Virus record (IMG/VR): IMGVR_UViG_3300042543_000121
Span: 1 to 38,340 of that record
Reading direction: 5' to 3' (one strand)
DNA length: 38,340 nt
Origin: a virus
A model generated the notes under the pieces. The model worked only from the letters and a program-made list of their open reading frames with translations, ran no database searches and was not told the DNA's origin. Both the position numbers and the translations under genes were made by a program. This document shows positions 7,469-14,465 of the stretch, piece by piece (positions within the stretch are counted from its first letter, which is position 1; every line of letters begins with the position of its first letter).

Positions 7469-7963
7469 TTACTTCATTGAAACATTAAACCCTCGGCTTT
7501 TCAGTTCATCGAAAAGGTCTTCTAAGGTTCTCATATCGGCCTCGACTATCAGGCTGTTTGCGTCTTGTTCTTCGGGTTCATCGTTGGGCAGTTCAGCATC
7601 AAAGCCGGGTATATCTAATCCCCACCTTGTAAGTTCTTCTGCATCCCATTCGTTGGCCAAGGTTTCCCAATCCCATTCGCCAAACCCGACATTATCCTTA
7701 ATCACAAATTCATCCTTTTGCGCATCGGTCAAATTTTCGGCAACCACTATCGGCACTTCCTTCCATTTCAGTTCTTGCATGGCCTTTAGACGCATGTTGC
7801 CCCCTAAAACGGTCATGGTTTCGTCTACCACTAAAGGACGAAGAGTAGCCATTTCAGGAAACTCCACAAGCGAAGCAACCAGCTTTTTGAATTTTTCATC
7901 CCGTATAAATCTTGGGTTACGGCTGTTTCCCTTAACCGAACCGATTGGTACAAGTTTAACCAT
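7469..7963 (-). CDS. Stand-alone ParB/Srx-fold nuclease-like protein
   Basis: The 164-residue protein shows the ParB N-terminal fold: SVKGNSRNPRFI (about 9-20), a helix, ATLRPLVVDE, then GGNMRLKAMQEL (about 54-65) and VPIVVAENLTDAQKDEFVIKDN. In many phages this domain is fused to a DNA methylase or sits next to the terminase. Here it is free-standing directly before the small terminase. The C-terminal 60 residues are acidic (LPNDEPEEQDANS). It may act in genome packaging or DNA processing; the exact role is not known. Confidence 0.8.
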   Translation of the reverse strand: MVKLVPIGSVKGNSRNPRFIRDEKFKKLVASLVEFPEMATLRPLVVDETMTVLGGNMRLKAMQELKWKEVPIVVAENLTDAQKDEFVIKDNVGFGEWDWETLANEWDAEELTRWGLDIPGFDAELPNDEPEEQDANSLIVEADMRTLEDLFDELKSRGFNVSMK

Positions 7964-8606
7964 TTTTTATGATTTTGATTCCAGTATAGTCAATTTGTTC
8001 AATTTTTGGCGATATGCCTTGCCCTTCAAAGTATTCATCAACCGCAGTTTTTGAACCTTTCCAATGCCCGTAGTCATCAACAATCAAAACTCCGCCAAAG
8101 TTCAATTTAGGGTAAAGTACCTCCATTTCTTTTTTGGTTGACGCATACCAATCCGTATCAAGCCGAAGTAATGCCAAGTTGCTTTCGTGTATGTACTTTG
8201 CACCATTAAGGGTAACGCAAACATCGCCCTGAACAAAAATTACGTTTGCCATTGGAAAACTTGAACGGCTTATGGTTTCCCGAACCTCATCAATTGGGGA
8301 AATGCACATAACGTCTTCAAGTATGCTTTCTGCCTTTCTGCCGTTTAGGTCTTTGTCGATATCTTCAGGCGGTGTCATGCCCTTAAAGGTATCGTACAAA
8401 AATACCTTTCGGTCGGTCATTTTGTGAAATGCAAGGTATTCCATGATTCCCAAAATGTTGCCACCTTTCCAAACGCCACATTCTACGAAATCGCCCTGAA
8501 TGTTGTTTGCCCTTATGTACTCAAGGGAATCATACAAAGCACCCATTCGTTCAACGCTGGTCATTGTGAACGGCGATACTATTTCAATAAACGTGTTCTT
8601 AATCAT
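7956..8606 (-). CDS. TylF/MycF-type SAM-dependent O-methyltransferase
   Basis: In this 216-residue protein motif I reads GDFVECGVWKGGN (about 38-50). The TylF family signature follows near 147-185: LLRLDTDWYASTKKEMEVLY, then LNFGGVLIVDDYGHWKG and KTAVDEYF. The Asp residues in DTDWY and DDYG correspond to the metal site of the macrocin and novobiocin O-methyltransferases. That family methylates sugar hydroxyls. The gene overlaps both neighbours by 8 bases (VRR-NUC upstream, ParB-like downstream), so it is embedded in the packaging operon and is not a stray insertion. The likely acceptor is a phage- or host-linked glycan (inference). Confidence 0.9.
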   Translation of the reverse strand: MIKNTFIEIVSPFTMTSVERMGALYDSLEYIRANNIQGDFVECGVWKGGNILGIMEYLAFHKMTDRKVFLYDTFKGMTPPEDIDKDLNGRKAESILEDVMCISPIDEVRETISRSSFPMANVIFVQGDVCVTLNGAKYIHESNLALLRLDTDWYASTKKEMEVLYPKLNFGGVLIVDDYGHWKGSKTAVDEYFEGQGISPKIEQIDYTGIKIIKNG

Positions 8607-8943
8607 TTTTCACAATTTCGTTAATTAAATTTGCGAAGCTGTCTAAGGTGCGCACGATGTAGTACCGCCCCTCGTTAGCCTTCAGCATCTGCTCAAATTC
8701 TTTTTGCTCATCACTTTGGCGCCCGTTACCCATTTTCAGTTCGATGCCGTGTAACGTGCCTTTGTAGAAAAAAAGAAGGTCAGATACCCCAGCGACTACA
8801 CCCATGCCCTTTAGCACCGCCCCGTTTGATGCGTTGATTGCCCTGCCGTTCGTGTGCCATAGGTTTCTATGCAGGTCAGGGTAGTATTGCCTGAAGAAAC
8901 GCACACAGGCCATTTGCAAAAGATGTTCTCCGATTTTGGGCAT
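8599..8943 (-). CDS. VRR-NUC domain nuclease
   Basis: This 114-residue protein is a minimal VRR-NUC nuclease. Visible motifs are E6 in the first helix, GVVAGVSDLLFF (catalytic Asp, about 68-79), LHGIELKMGNGRQS (Glu-x-Lys, about 84-97) and the QKEFEQML helix. This PD-(D/E)xK-type fold is known from Fan1 and many phages, where it acts on branched or structured DNA. Position before terminase genes suggests Holliday-junction or replication-fork clean-up before packaging. Confidence 0.9.
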   Translation of the reverse strand: MPKIGEHLLQMACVRFFRQYYPDLHRNLWHTNGRAINASNGAVLKGMGVVAGVSDLLFFYKGTLHGIELKMGNGRQSDEQKEFEQMLKANEGRYYIVRTLDSFANLINEIVKND

Positions 8944-8966
8944 AAGGCAAATTTAGGCCATAAGTT

Positions 8967-9260
8967 TCATGTGTGCAACTTGCCCAAAAACAACTCTTCA
9001 AAAAACATTTCGTTGATTTCAACGTATTTGGTTTTGCGATATGCTTTAAGCCAGTTTACTACTTCAAACCAATATGCCATGTGATGTTTGTAGATAAGGT
9101 CAAAATAATACGCATCGTCTAAATTGAACAAATCATCCAGCATAACTTCAACCACCCTATCCAGCTGTTTTGAAAGTAGCCTAATTTCTTTTTCGGCCAA
9201 TCTTTTTTGCTGGCGGTTGGTTGGCTTTTGCTTTAAGATAAACATTTTCATATTATTCAT
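8967..9260 (-). CDS. Small hypothetical helical protein
   Basis: A 97-residue, entirely helical-looking, basic N-terminus (QKPTNRQQKRLAEKEIRLL) followed by aromatic-rich helices (DAYYFDLIYKHHMAYWF). The start overlaps the stop of the DUF6965-like gene (ATGA). I do not recognise the family; it belongs to the replication operon by spacing. Confidence 0.65.
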   Translation of the reverse strand: MNNMKMFILKQKPTNRQQKRLAEKEIRLLSKQLDRVVEVMLDDLFNLDDAYYFDLIYKHHMAYWFEVVNWLKAYRKTKYVEINEMFFEELFLGKLHT

Positions 9261-9469
9261 TTTACTTTCATGTGTGCAAGTGTAACCCGATATAGCCTTT
9301 CAAAGTACGGCAGAAATGCCATTTTGCCAGCGTTGTATTTAAGTATTGCGATATGCGATTTGGTAAACATGCCAAGGTCGTTGATGCGTTCGCCACCGAT
9401 GTTGATTTCGGGTTGCGGCTTAGTCAGGTCAATACCTTGCCAGTAGGCTTCGATTTCGGTGATGTTCAT
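9257..9469 (-). CDS. DUF6965-like small protein
   Basis: In this 70-residue protein the segments EAYWQGIDLTKPQPEINI, ERINDLGMFTKSHIAIL and PYFERLYR match my memory of the DUF6965 family, frequent near replication genes in Bacteroidota phages and mobile elements, of unknown function. It is translationally coupled on both sides (overlaps of 4 bases), directly after the DnaC-like ATPase. Confidence 0.7.
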   Translation of the reverse strand: MNITEIEAYWQGIDLTKPQPEINIGGERINDLGMFTKSHIAILKYNAGKMAFLPYFERLYRVTLAHMKVK

Positions 9470-10242
9470 TGTGGCCGCTTTATGTTACCCCAAAAAGCAT
9501 TTCGCATTTCATCAGCTTTGCTTGGCGGTGCTTCAACAACCCGATTGGCAATGATGCCCAACTTTTCGTAAATCTCAGCACGAAGATGGTCAGGGCATGG
9601 CACGCCTTGTTCTTCGGGTTCTGCTGGCAAAACCACCTTGGGCCATTCAGCAAGCGGCATCACTTCGACCTCCCCCCGAAGGTCATCACCGGGCATGATA
9701 ATCGTTTCCCACTTTTTGAAGCGTGACATTAACCGTGCATCAGGTTGGCCGTCAGTCCCGAATCTTGCCAAAATTTGGGACAGGGTATTGTTTGAAATAA
9801 TGCCGGTAATAAACTTGCTATCCATTCGGCTTTCGATAATGTCGTACAGGATCGTGTTCTGCCGACCAAACGCACCGACCGCTTCATCAGCCCCAACGTC
9901 ATCAAGTATCAAATGCCCGTACTTGGTTTTGTGAATAAACGCCAAGATGAATTCATCAGGGTTTTTCATGGCCGCATACTCACGAAATAAATGCCGCATG
10001 TTGTAGAAAGTGAACTGCTTTTCGGGTTGGGCCGCTAAGAATAGCCTTGTGTAGATTGTCTTGCCGGTGCCAGTATCACCAGTCAAGAAAAACGATTTGT
10101 TGGTGTCAAATGCGGTGCAAAGCTTTCGCACGGCGGCGGCCCGTTCTTTGGTTAGTACCATTTTGTTGGGTTGAAATACGATGCTGGCCAGTTCGATGGC
10201 CCGGCGGTCAAGGGTTTTTTCGGTTAGTGTGTAGGTTTTCAT
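9466..10242 (-). CDS. DnaC/IstB-like AAA+ ATPase (helicase loader candidate)
   Basis: In this 258-residue protein Walker A FFLTGDTGTGKTIYTRLF lies at about residues 51-68 and Walker B LILDDVGAD at about 111-119. Sensor-like IIESRMDSKFITGIISNN lies at about 136-153, and ARLMSRFKKW near 176. This is the DnaC/IstB pattern. As loader it would bring the host replicative helicase to the phage origin. Its partner is probably the replisome-organiser-like protein encoded at 11329-12105. The C-terminal 70 residues are acidic and less conserved. Confidence 0.88.
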   Translation of the reverse strand: MKTYTLTEKTLDRRAIELASIVFQPNKMVLTKERAAAVRKLCTAFDTNKSFFLTGDTGTGKTIYTRLFLAAQPEKQFTFYNMRHLFREYAAMKNPDEFILAFIHKTKYGHLILDDVGADEAVGAFGRQNTILYDIIESRMDSKFITGIISNNTLSQILARFGTDGQPDARLMSRFKKWETIIMPGDDLRGEVEVMPLAEWPKVVLPAEPEEQGVPCPDHLRAEIYEKLGIIANRVVEAPPSKADEMRNAFWGNIKRPQ

Positions 10243-10254
10243 TGTGCTAAGGTA

Positions 10255-11310
10255 TTAAATTTTAGAAAGCCATTGGTTATAAACTTGTTCTGCTATTTTT
10301 GCGGTCATTAAAGGCGGCACACTCATGCCGATTAGGTAGTATGGGTCAAATTCAAACTCATAGTCAATTGGGTATGACTGGCACATACAAGCCTCTTGAA
10401 CGGTAATACCGCACCATTTTTCTCCTATTTTTTTAAAATATCCGCTGCTGCTTCTTTTAAATGATGCGGTAATAGTGCCAATTGGCCTATCGTGGTTGAT
10501 ATAAAAATAGTTGCCAAAACTGCCCTTTTCGTGATGCGTATTACAGCAATCTCCCGGCTTACACATCTCTAACAAACTAATAACACTTGGCGGTGCATTG
10601 TAGCCGATTTCATTTGTTTCTACATCCCTAAACGGTATCTCAGGTTCATTAAACTCAAGTGTAAGTTTAGGCAATTCGGTAAAAAAATCGACTCTCTCCA
10701 AAAACTGCCCAGCTAAATCTTTGCGCAAAGCAATAAAGAACACCCTCTCCCTTCTTTGTGGCACACCCATTTTGCTTGCATCTAAAAGCCAATGCTGAAC
10801 GTAATATCCTGCATTGTCAAACGCTTCATAAATCTTTCTAACGTATTCTATTGCCTCGCCAAGCAACAATCCTTTTACGTTTTCAGCAATCACAACTTTC
10901 GGTTGTAGCTTTTCGGCCAAGTCAATGAAGTCAAAAAATAAGGTGTCAAGGACTTGTTCTGCTTGTCCCTCCCTAAACACCTTTTCTTTACCCCAATCCT
11001 TTTCACGATTACCGGCCATTGAAAAACTACTACAAGGCGGTGAACCGTCAAGAATATCCAACTCATACAATTCTTGTGGTAAGTCATCACGCAACTTGAA
11101 TGTTTGTATAGGTTCTAAATAAGCATACTTTGGGTTGTGGTTTGTCTTGTATGCAGACATCATCTTTGGGTCAATTTCATTACAGCCAAGAACATCAAAC
11201 CCAGCCAACTTATATCCCATTGTTGAACCTCCTCCACAAGCAAAGCAACTAAACACCTTGCCTTTGTCTTTTGTAAAGTTTGCATCTTTAAGAGTCCACT
11301 TGTAATTCAT
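10255..11310 (-). CDS. DNA (cytosine-5) methyltransferase, solitary
   Basis: In this 351-residue protein C5-methyltransferase motifs appear in order: FACGGGSTMG (motif I, about 22-31), GSPPCSSFS with the catalytic Cys (motif IV, about 90-98), AENVKG (motif VI, about 140-145) and QRRERVF (motif VIII, about 185-191). The C-terminus SVPPLMTAKIAEQV fits motif X. No restriction enzyme gene is next to it, so it probably protects phage DNA from host restriction. Target sequence cannot be read from the protein. Cys-rich patches (CKPGDCCNTHH, CMCQSYP) lie in the variable target region. Confidence 0.95.
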   Translation of the reverse strand: MNYKWTLKDANFTKDKGKVFSCFACGGGSTMGYKLAGFDVLGCNEIDPKMMSAYKTNHNPKYAYLEPIQTFKLRDDLPQELYELDILDGSPPCSSFSMAGNREKDWGKEKVFREGQAEQVLDTLFFDFIDLAEKLQPKVVIAENVKGLLLGEAIEYVRKIYEAFDNAGYYVQHWLLDASKMGVPQRRERVFFIALRKDLAGQFLERVDFFTELPKLTLEFNEPEIPFRDVETNEIGYNAPPSVISLLEMCKPGDCCNTHHEKGSFGNYFYINHDRPIGTITASFKRSSSGYFKKIGEKWCGITVQEACMCQSYPIDYEFEFDPYYLIGMSVPPLMTAKIAEQVYNQWLSKI

Positions 11311-11328
11311 TGTTGTAGGTATTAAAAA

Positions 11329-12105
11329 TTAAAACGGCATATCAGGTGAAGGATTGGCCAAGGCTTCTAAACGCTTTGCGCTGCGTTCTGCTGCTGCTAT
11401 CGTTGCTGGGTCTAACCAAGGCTTACCCGCTGGCAGGCTTGTTGATGTACCTTTGCTTTGCTTATCTTTTCGGCCGTATAGCTGTGCCCAGTTCTTTTCT
11501 GCTGCCGACATAATTGCCGTGTACATTTCGGCAACCGTATGCCCGGCAATTTCTTTTTTTGAAATCAGCATACTTTGCTTTGTAATGACCTTTTTTCTTT
11601 TAAGCCACATCATCGTTACTTCACGAAGGTTTTCATCGGTTTTGAAATCACCAAGCAAATCATTGCAAAAATCTTCACGTGTGTATGTGCCCTTACTCTC
11701 TTTCTTATCTTCTCTTATTCTACTCTTCTCTTCTCTTCTCTTCTCTATTGAACATTCGTTGAACGTATGTTTAACATTTGTTGAACTTGTGTTCAGCCTA
11801 CGTTCAGCAGATGCTTTACCAGCGTTCGACATTTTTTCACGCTTTTCTTTGCCTTCACTAAACTGAATATCAAGAAATTTGATGCCAATACCATCCTCAT
11901 ACACCTCAACCATCTTCAAGGCAATTAGCTTTTCAAGGTAGCCATCGGCTTCAAGTTCGGCATGCTCATACGTCATAACGCATTCGGCATTCCAGTAGAT
12001 GCAGCAAAGCCTTAAAAAAGCCACTTGAACCTCGCAAGATTGGCGGGATATTCTGCCCATCATCCAGTCGGCTGGGCTAAATTTGAACCAAGGTAGTTGT
12101 TTCAT
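11329..12105 (-). CDS. Replisome organiser / DnaD-like replication initiation protein
   Basis: In this 258-residue protein the N-terminus PWFKFSPADWMMGRISRQSCEVQVAF forms the winged-helix start seen in phage replisome organisers and DUF1376-like proteins (split here as WFKFSPADWMM and the following helix). A basic low-complexity linker (about 115-140, EKRREEKSRIRED) is encoded by a pentanucleotide repeat. The C-terminal helical part (about 145-215) resembles a DnaD-type domain, and the tail ends SPDMPF. Together with the DnaC-like ATPase it likely starts replication. A structured leader ends 8 bases before its ATG. Confidence 0.75.
   Translation of the reverse strand: MKQLPWFKFSPADWMMGRISRQSCEVQVAFLRLCCIYWNAECVMTYEHAELEADGYLEKLIALKMVEVYEDGIGIKFLDIQFSEGKEKREKMSNAGKASAERRLNTSSTNVKHTFNECSIEKRREEKSRIREDKKESKGTYTREDFCNDLLGDFKTDENLREVTMMWLKRKKVITKQSMLISKKEIAGHTVAEMYTAIMSAAEKNWAQLYGRKDKQSKGTSTSLPAGKPWLDPATIAAAERSAKRLEALANPSPDMPF
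11723..11746 (-). repeat. Pentanucleotide tandem repeat inside the replication gene
   Basis: Nearly five units of CTCTT on the plus strand (AAGAG on the coding strand) encode the Arg/Glu/Lys linker. Loss or gain of one 5-base unit would change the reading frame. Confidence 0.8.
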
Positions 12106-12111
12106 ATCTCA

Positions 12112-12202
12112 ATAAAAAAGCCATTTGTTAGGGGGCGGTAAAAGAAGTTAGAACTTGGCTAAGGTGGGCCTCATCTTCTACGCTACCCCCGAACAAACGG
12201 CT
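12112..12202 (-). ncRNA. Structured leader / attenuator-like RNA
   Basis: On the minus strand AGCCGTTTGTT-C-GGGGG-TA (12202-12184) pairs with TACC-GCCCCC-T-AACAAATGGCT (12140-12119). This gives about 19 pairs with one G-U pair, one mismatch and a small bulge, enclosing about 43 bases. The 3' arm is followed at once by TTTTTTATT (12118-12111), as in an intrinsic terminator, and 8 bases later by the ATG of the replication gene. The G-U pair exists only in the minus-strand RNA, supporting that orientation. It could be an attenuator, a small RNA, or a translation control element. Confidence 0.6.
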
Positions 12203-12248
12203 CGGTTAATTTTGGTTTTTACCTTTCATTGGCGTTCTAATGCCTTCA

Positions 12249-12271
12249 CAAATATACAAAGAATCCGTCAA
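12249..12271 (-). promoter_or_regulatory. Candidate promoter of the structured leader
   Basis: On the minus strand TATATTTG (12256-12249) matches the Bacteroidota -7 consensus, with TTG (12271-12269) 12 bases before it. Transcription would begin near 12242 and run through the long hairpin into the replication gene. The element overlaps the stop codon of the upstream gene. Confidence 0.5.
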
Positions 12272-12801
12272 ATATCGCACCATTCAGCACCTACTTTAAT
12301 GGCCGAAACCATTCTAAGCATGTACTCAAAAGCATCGTGAAACGGCATCGCATTTGCGTTGTCCACCACTTCTTTGGTCATGCCTTCGATTGCCAGCCAG
12401 CGGTCATCTTCTTGGTAGCCGATGCTCCATTTTTTGCTGCTGTAAATTAGCATGAAGTCGCTGTCGCTTAGAAACGAATACCAAGCAAAGTCCTGCTGCG
12501 GTTCGCCGCCGAATCTTGACAATTCAAGGCTGTATTCATCGTTTGAAGGTGTGCATAGTGGCCACATATCTTGGCCGATTACGGTTGTGCCGTTTCTAAT
12601 GCCTTGTTCGTGCCGTTCGATGTCAGCACCGTATGGATAGCTTTTGATAGCGTAGTCGAAGGCCACAATGGCAACGTGGTCAGGATAGCGTGAAACGAAG
12701 TCCACAAGGCCTTTGCCGTTCATTTGCATGGCCATCATAACTTGCATCTTGTCTTGGTTGTAGGCGATGCCGATTTCGATTAGTGATTTTGGTGTGTTCA
12801 T
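12268..12801 (-). CDS. Hypothetical protein
   Basis: The 177-residue acidic protein is rich in aromatic residues and methionine. Segments such as VDFVSRYPDHVAIVAFDYA, DMWPLCTPSNDEYSLELS and WLAIEGMTKEV suggest a mixed alpha/beta fold. No membrane segment or known motif is seen. It lies in the small-gene operon led by the promoter at 13076-13096. Function unknown. Confidence 0.65.
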   Translation of the reverse strand: MNTPKSLIEIGIAYNQDKMQVMMAMQMNGKGLVDFVSRYPDHVAIVAFDYAIKSYPYGADIERHEQGIRNGTTVIGQDMWPLCTPSNDEYSLELSRFGGEPQQDFAWYSFLSDSDFMLIYSSKKWSIGYQEDDRWLAIEGMTKEVVDNANAMPFHDAFEYMLRMVSAIKVGAEWCDI

Positions 12802-12820
12802 GGTGTTTAGGTATTAAAGG

Positions 12821-13051
12821 TTAAAGATTAGTAGGTTTTCCCCAGTCAATCCGGTAGCTTGAATTGTTGTGCTTTTCGATTTCAAAGCCGTTGGTTCGCA
12901 GCTTTTCGATGTCATCTTCAGCAATCGGGTTGAAAACCCAGCAGTACATTTCGCCCTGCTTGGCTTTTTCAAGGCATATGGCTTCGATTTCGGCCATGGT
13001 GATTCTTGGCTTTGATGTTGCCAAGTTGTAAAGGTGATTTGCGTAAATCAT
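12821..13051 (-). CDS. Small hypothetical protein
   Basis: The start at 13051 gives 76 residues (MIYANHLYNLATSKPR...). A longer frame back to 13117 would add a hydrophobic stretch but would overlap the promoter box at 13076-13083, so I prefer 13051. The middle contains an acidic helix (MAEIEAICLEKAKQ) and a strand with CWVFNPIAEDD. First gene after a class-A promoter. No known family. Confidence 0.65.
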   Translation of the reverse strand: MIYANHLYNLATSKPRITMAEIEAICLEKAKQGEMYCWVFNPIAEDDIEKLRTNGFEIEKHNNSSYRIDWGKPTNL

Positions 13052-13075
13052 GGTGTAAATGTTTTTTGTGTACTG

Positions 13076-13096
13076 CAATAGTAAAAAGAATATCAA
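13076..13096 (-). promoter_or_regulatory. Class-A phage promoter (copy 1)
   Basis: On the minus strand TTG (13096-13094), in the block ATTTTGGTATTGATATT, lies exactly 10 bases before TACTATTG (13083-13076). The same layout occurs at 16647-16667, 20658-20678 and 26731-26751. It precedes the gene starting at 13051. Confidence 0.6.
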
Positions 13097-13110
13097 TACC
13101 AAAATCAGCG

Positions 13111-13130
13111 TTAACACTTTTTAACACTTG
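13111..13130 (-). promoter_or_regulatory. AAGTGTT tandem element (operator candidate)
   Basis: On the minus strand it reads CAAGTGTTAAAAAGTGTTAA, two AGTGTTAA units 10 bases apart, 14 bases upstream of the TTG of a class-A promoter. Identical 20-mers occur at 26777-26796 (same orientation) and 16682-16701 (opposite orientation). Confidence 0.55.
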
Positions 13131-13146
13131 GGCAGAAAAAACGAAA

Positions 13147-13174
13147 GCCCCCGAAAGGCCTAATTTTCGGGGGC
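13147..13174 (-). terminator. Intrinsic terminator
   Basis: A GCCCCCGAAA stem (13147-13156) pairs with TTTTCGGGGGC (13164-13174), followed on the minus strand by a T-rich stretch. It ends the single-gene unit at 13223-13582. Confidence 0.8.
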
Positions 13175-13222
13175 GAAATAAAATTGTAATACTATGGCAA
13201 AGATATAAAAAATTTGGTTAGT

Positions 13223-13582
13223 TTATGATTTTGGGAAATTTTCACCTTGTTTGACCAATACTGGGAACCAATGTGTTTTTTTAAACGGTTTGTTTTTGTT
13301 GATTTTTTTAGGTATTGGCAAGTCGTATATTTCTCCACCATCCCATCCGACCACATCCAGATTTGTTGGATAAATGCTAATAATTTTTTGGCTTAATAGC
13401 TCATTAAAACTTGAAACAAAACTTTCGCTTACGCCTGAAACAAGCAATAAATTAAGGCTATCCCCTTTTGGTGTTGAAAAGAAAAAGTTTGAATTACCTT
13501 CACCTCCTTCTACTCTGTTTTTTAAAGCCGTAATGCTTATGTCGTAGTGGTAGTTTAATGCTTTGATAATTGATTCTTTCAT
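13223..13582 (-). CDS. Hypothetical protein, AT-rich single-gene unit
   Basis: The start at 13582 (MKESIIKALNYHYD) gives 119 residues; an upstream ATG at 13609 would lie above the -7 box at 13594-13601, so it is not used if that promoter is real. Segments NRVEGGEGNSNFFFSTPKG, LNLLLVSGVSESFVSSFNEL and YPTNLDVVGWDGGEIYDLP suggest a small alpha/beta protein. Base composition is clearly richer in A+T than its neighbours, and the gene is framed by a terminator on each side. It may be a recently acquired 'moron'. Function unknown. Confidence 0.65.
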   Translation of the reverse strand: MKESIIKALNYHYDISITALKNRVEGGEGNSNFFFSTPKGDSLNLLLVSGVSESFVSSFNELLSQKIISIYPTNLDVVGWDGGEIYDLPIPKKINKNKPFKKTHWFPVLVKQGENFPKS

Positions 13583-13593
13583 TTTTTTTATTT

Positions 13594-13619
13594 CAAAGTT
13601 AAAAAACATTTTAATGCAA
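13594..13619 (-). promoter_or_regulatory. Promoter candidate for the gene at 13582
   Basis: On the minus strand TTG (13619-13617), 15 bases, then TAACTTTG (13601-13594), a perfect -7 box. The ATG at 13582 is only 12 bases downstream, so the message has a very short leader. Confidence 0.55.
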
Positions 13620-13633
13620 AAAAGTTAATAAAT

Positions 13634-13676
13634 AAAAAAAGGCGGACACCTTCCCGACCAAAGGTATGCGTCCGCC
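13634..13676 (-). terminator. Intrinsic terminator with long hairpin
   Basis: GGCGGAC (13641-13647) pairs with GTCCGCC (13670-13676), with an inner ACCTT/AAGGT pairing. It is followed on the minus strand by seven Ts (13640-13634). It separates the SSB unit from the gene at 13582. Confidence 0.75.
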
Positions 13677-13728
13677 ATTAGATATGAGATGGCATAAAAG
13701 TATAAAAACTTAGGCATAAAAAGAAAAA

Positions 13729-13750
13729 GCCCCAACCTTTCGGCCGGGGC
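13729..13750 (-). terminator. Intrinsic terminator after ssb
   Basis: GCCCC (13729-13733) pairs with GGGGC (13746-13750), with an inner CC/GG pair, followed on the minus strand by a T-rich run. It lies 24 bases after the end of the SSB gene. Confidence 0.8.
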
Positions 13751-13773
13751 GATTTCACACCTAACACACTATC

Positions 13774-14139
13774 TTAGAATGGCAGGTTCTCGCCATCGGT
13801 TTGCATCTCAGGTAAACGGCCACCGCCAGTTTCGGTTCGCATGCCGCCAAGCAGTTCTACTTGGTTTACCAGTACCTTGATGTCAGTCCCGATCTTGTCG
13901 TTGCCTTCTTTGTCCTTGTAAACGTCCAGAACAGGGCGGCCGCTGATGTACACCTGCGTGCCTTTGCTTAAAAATTTAGCAACCCCAGCAGGCTTGCCAT
14001 CTTTGCCGAAAAGGGTGCAGCGAAACCATTGGGTTTCTTCGCCTTTGCCGACCGCTACCGAAAAGGTAGTGATGTCTTTGTTTTTGCCGACCAGTTCAGC
14101 GTCTTTGCCGATACGCCCGATTAATTGTAGTTGTAACAT
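13774..14139 (-). CDS. ssb: Single-stranded DNA-binding protein
   Basis: The 121-residue OB-fold protein carries the SSB pattern: MLQLQLIGRIGKDAEL, TTFSVAVGKGEETQWFRC, VAKFLSKGTQVYISGRPVLD and VNQVELLGG. The C-terminus ends DGENLPF, the acidic-hydrophobic tail that docks partner proteins. It coats single-stranded DNA during replication and recombination and likely works with the ERF and YqaJ proteins encoded upstream in the same operon. Followed by a terminator. Confidence 0.95.
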   Translation of the reverse strand: MLQLQLIGRIGKDAELVGKNKDITTFSVAVGKGEETQWFRCTLFGKDGKPAGVAKFLSKGTQVYISGRPVLDVYKDKEGNDKIGTDIKVLVNQVELLGGMRTETGGGRLPEMQTDGENLPF

Positions 14140-14142
14140 GGT

Positions 14143-14451
14143 TTATTTGGTTTTGATTAGTTTCTTGCGTTGAATTGCTTTTGACACGATGTGCTGGCCG
14201 ATTTCCTTCCCGTCCATCGACAGCCAAGACAGCAGATGCTTAAGGTCGGCCGCCCGGTTGGCGCACGTGCCGATTATCAGTTCGCCCTTCTGCCCGTTTT
14301 GGGTAATGGCAATCGAAGCGGTTGCCGTTTCTTTGTCAGGATAAGACCTTACAATAATCGGTACATCTAAATACGTTGGCCGAATCATTTGGGCCCAACT
14401 TCCGTCTTTGATTTGCTCAAAGCCAAGCTGTTCTAATTGTTCTTTTCTCAT
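14143..14451 (-). CDS. Small hypothetical protein
   Basis: The 102-residue protein begins MRKEQLEQLGFEQIKDGSWAQ. The opening 'LEQLGFE..KDGSW' is a pattern often seen in small phage and mobile-element proteins next to recombination genes. It has a basic C-terminus (IQRKKLIKTK). Located between the DnaA-like gene and ssb, 3 bases before the latter. Function unknown. Confidence 0.7.
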   Translation of the reverse strand: MRKEQLEQLGFEQIKDGSWAQMIRPTYLDVPIIVRSYPDKETATASIAITQNGQKGELIIGTCANRAADLKHLLSWLSMDGKEIGQHIVSKAIQRKKLIKTK

Positions 14452-14465
14452 GGTTTTGTGTGTGT

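Noticed and set aside
7461-8054. 197-codon rightward frame
   Set aside because: Antisense to the ParB-like gene; Ser-rich shadow sequence without motifs.
11354-11866. 170-codon rightward frame
   Set aside because: Antisense to the replication gene; its Ser/Leu-rich part is the complement of the pentanucleotide linker.
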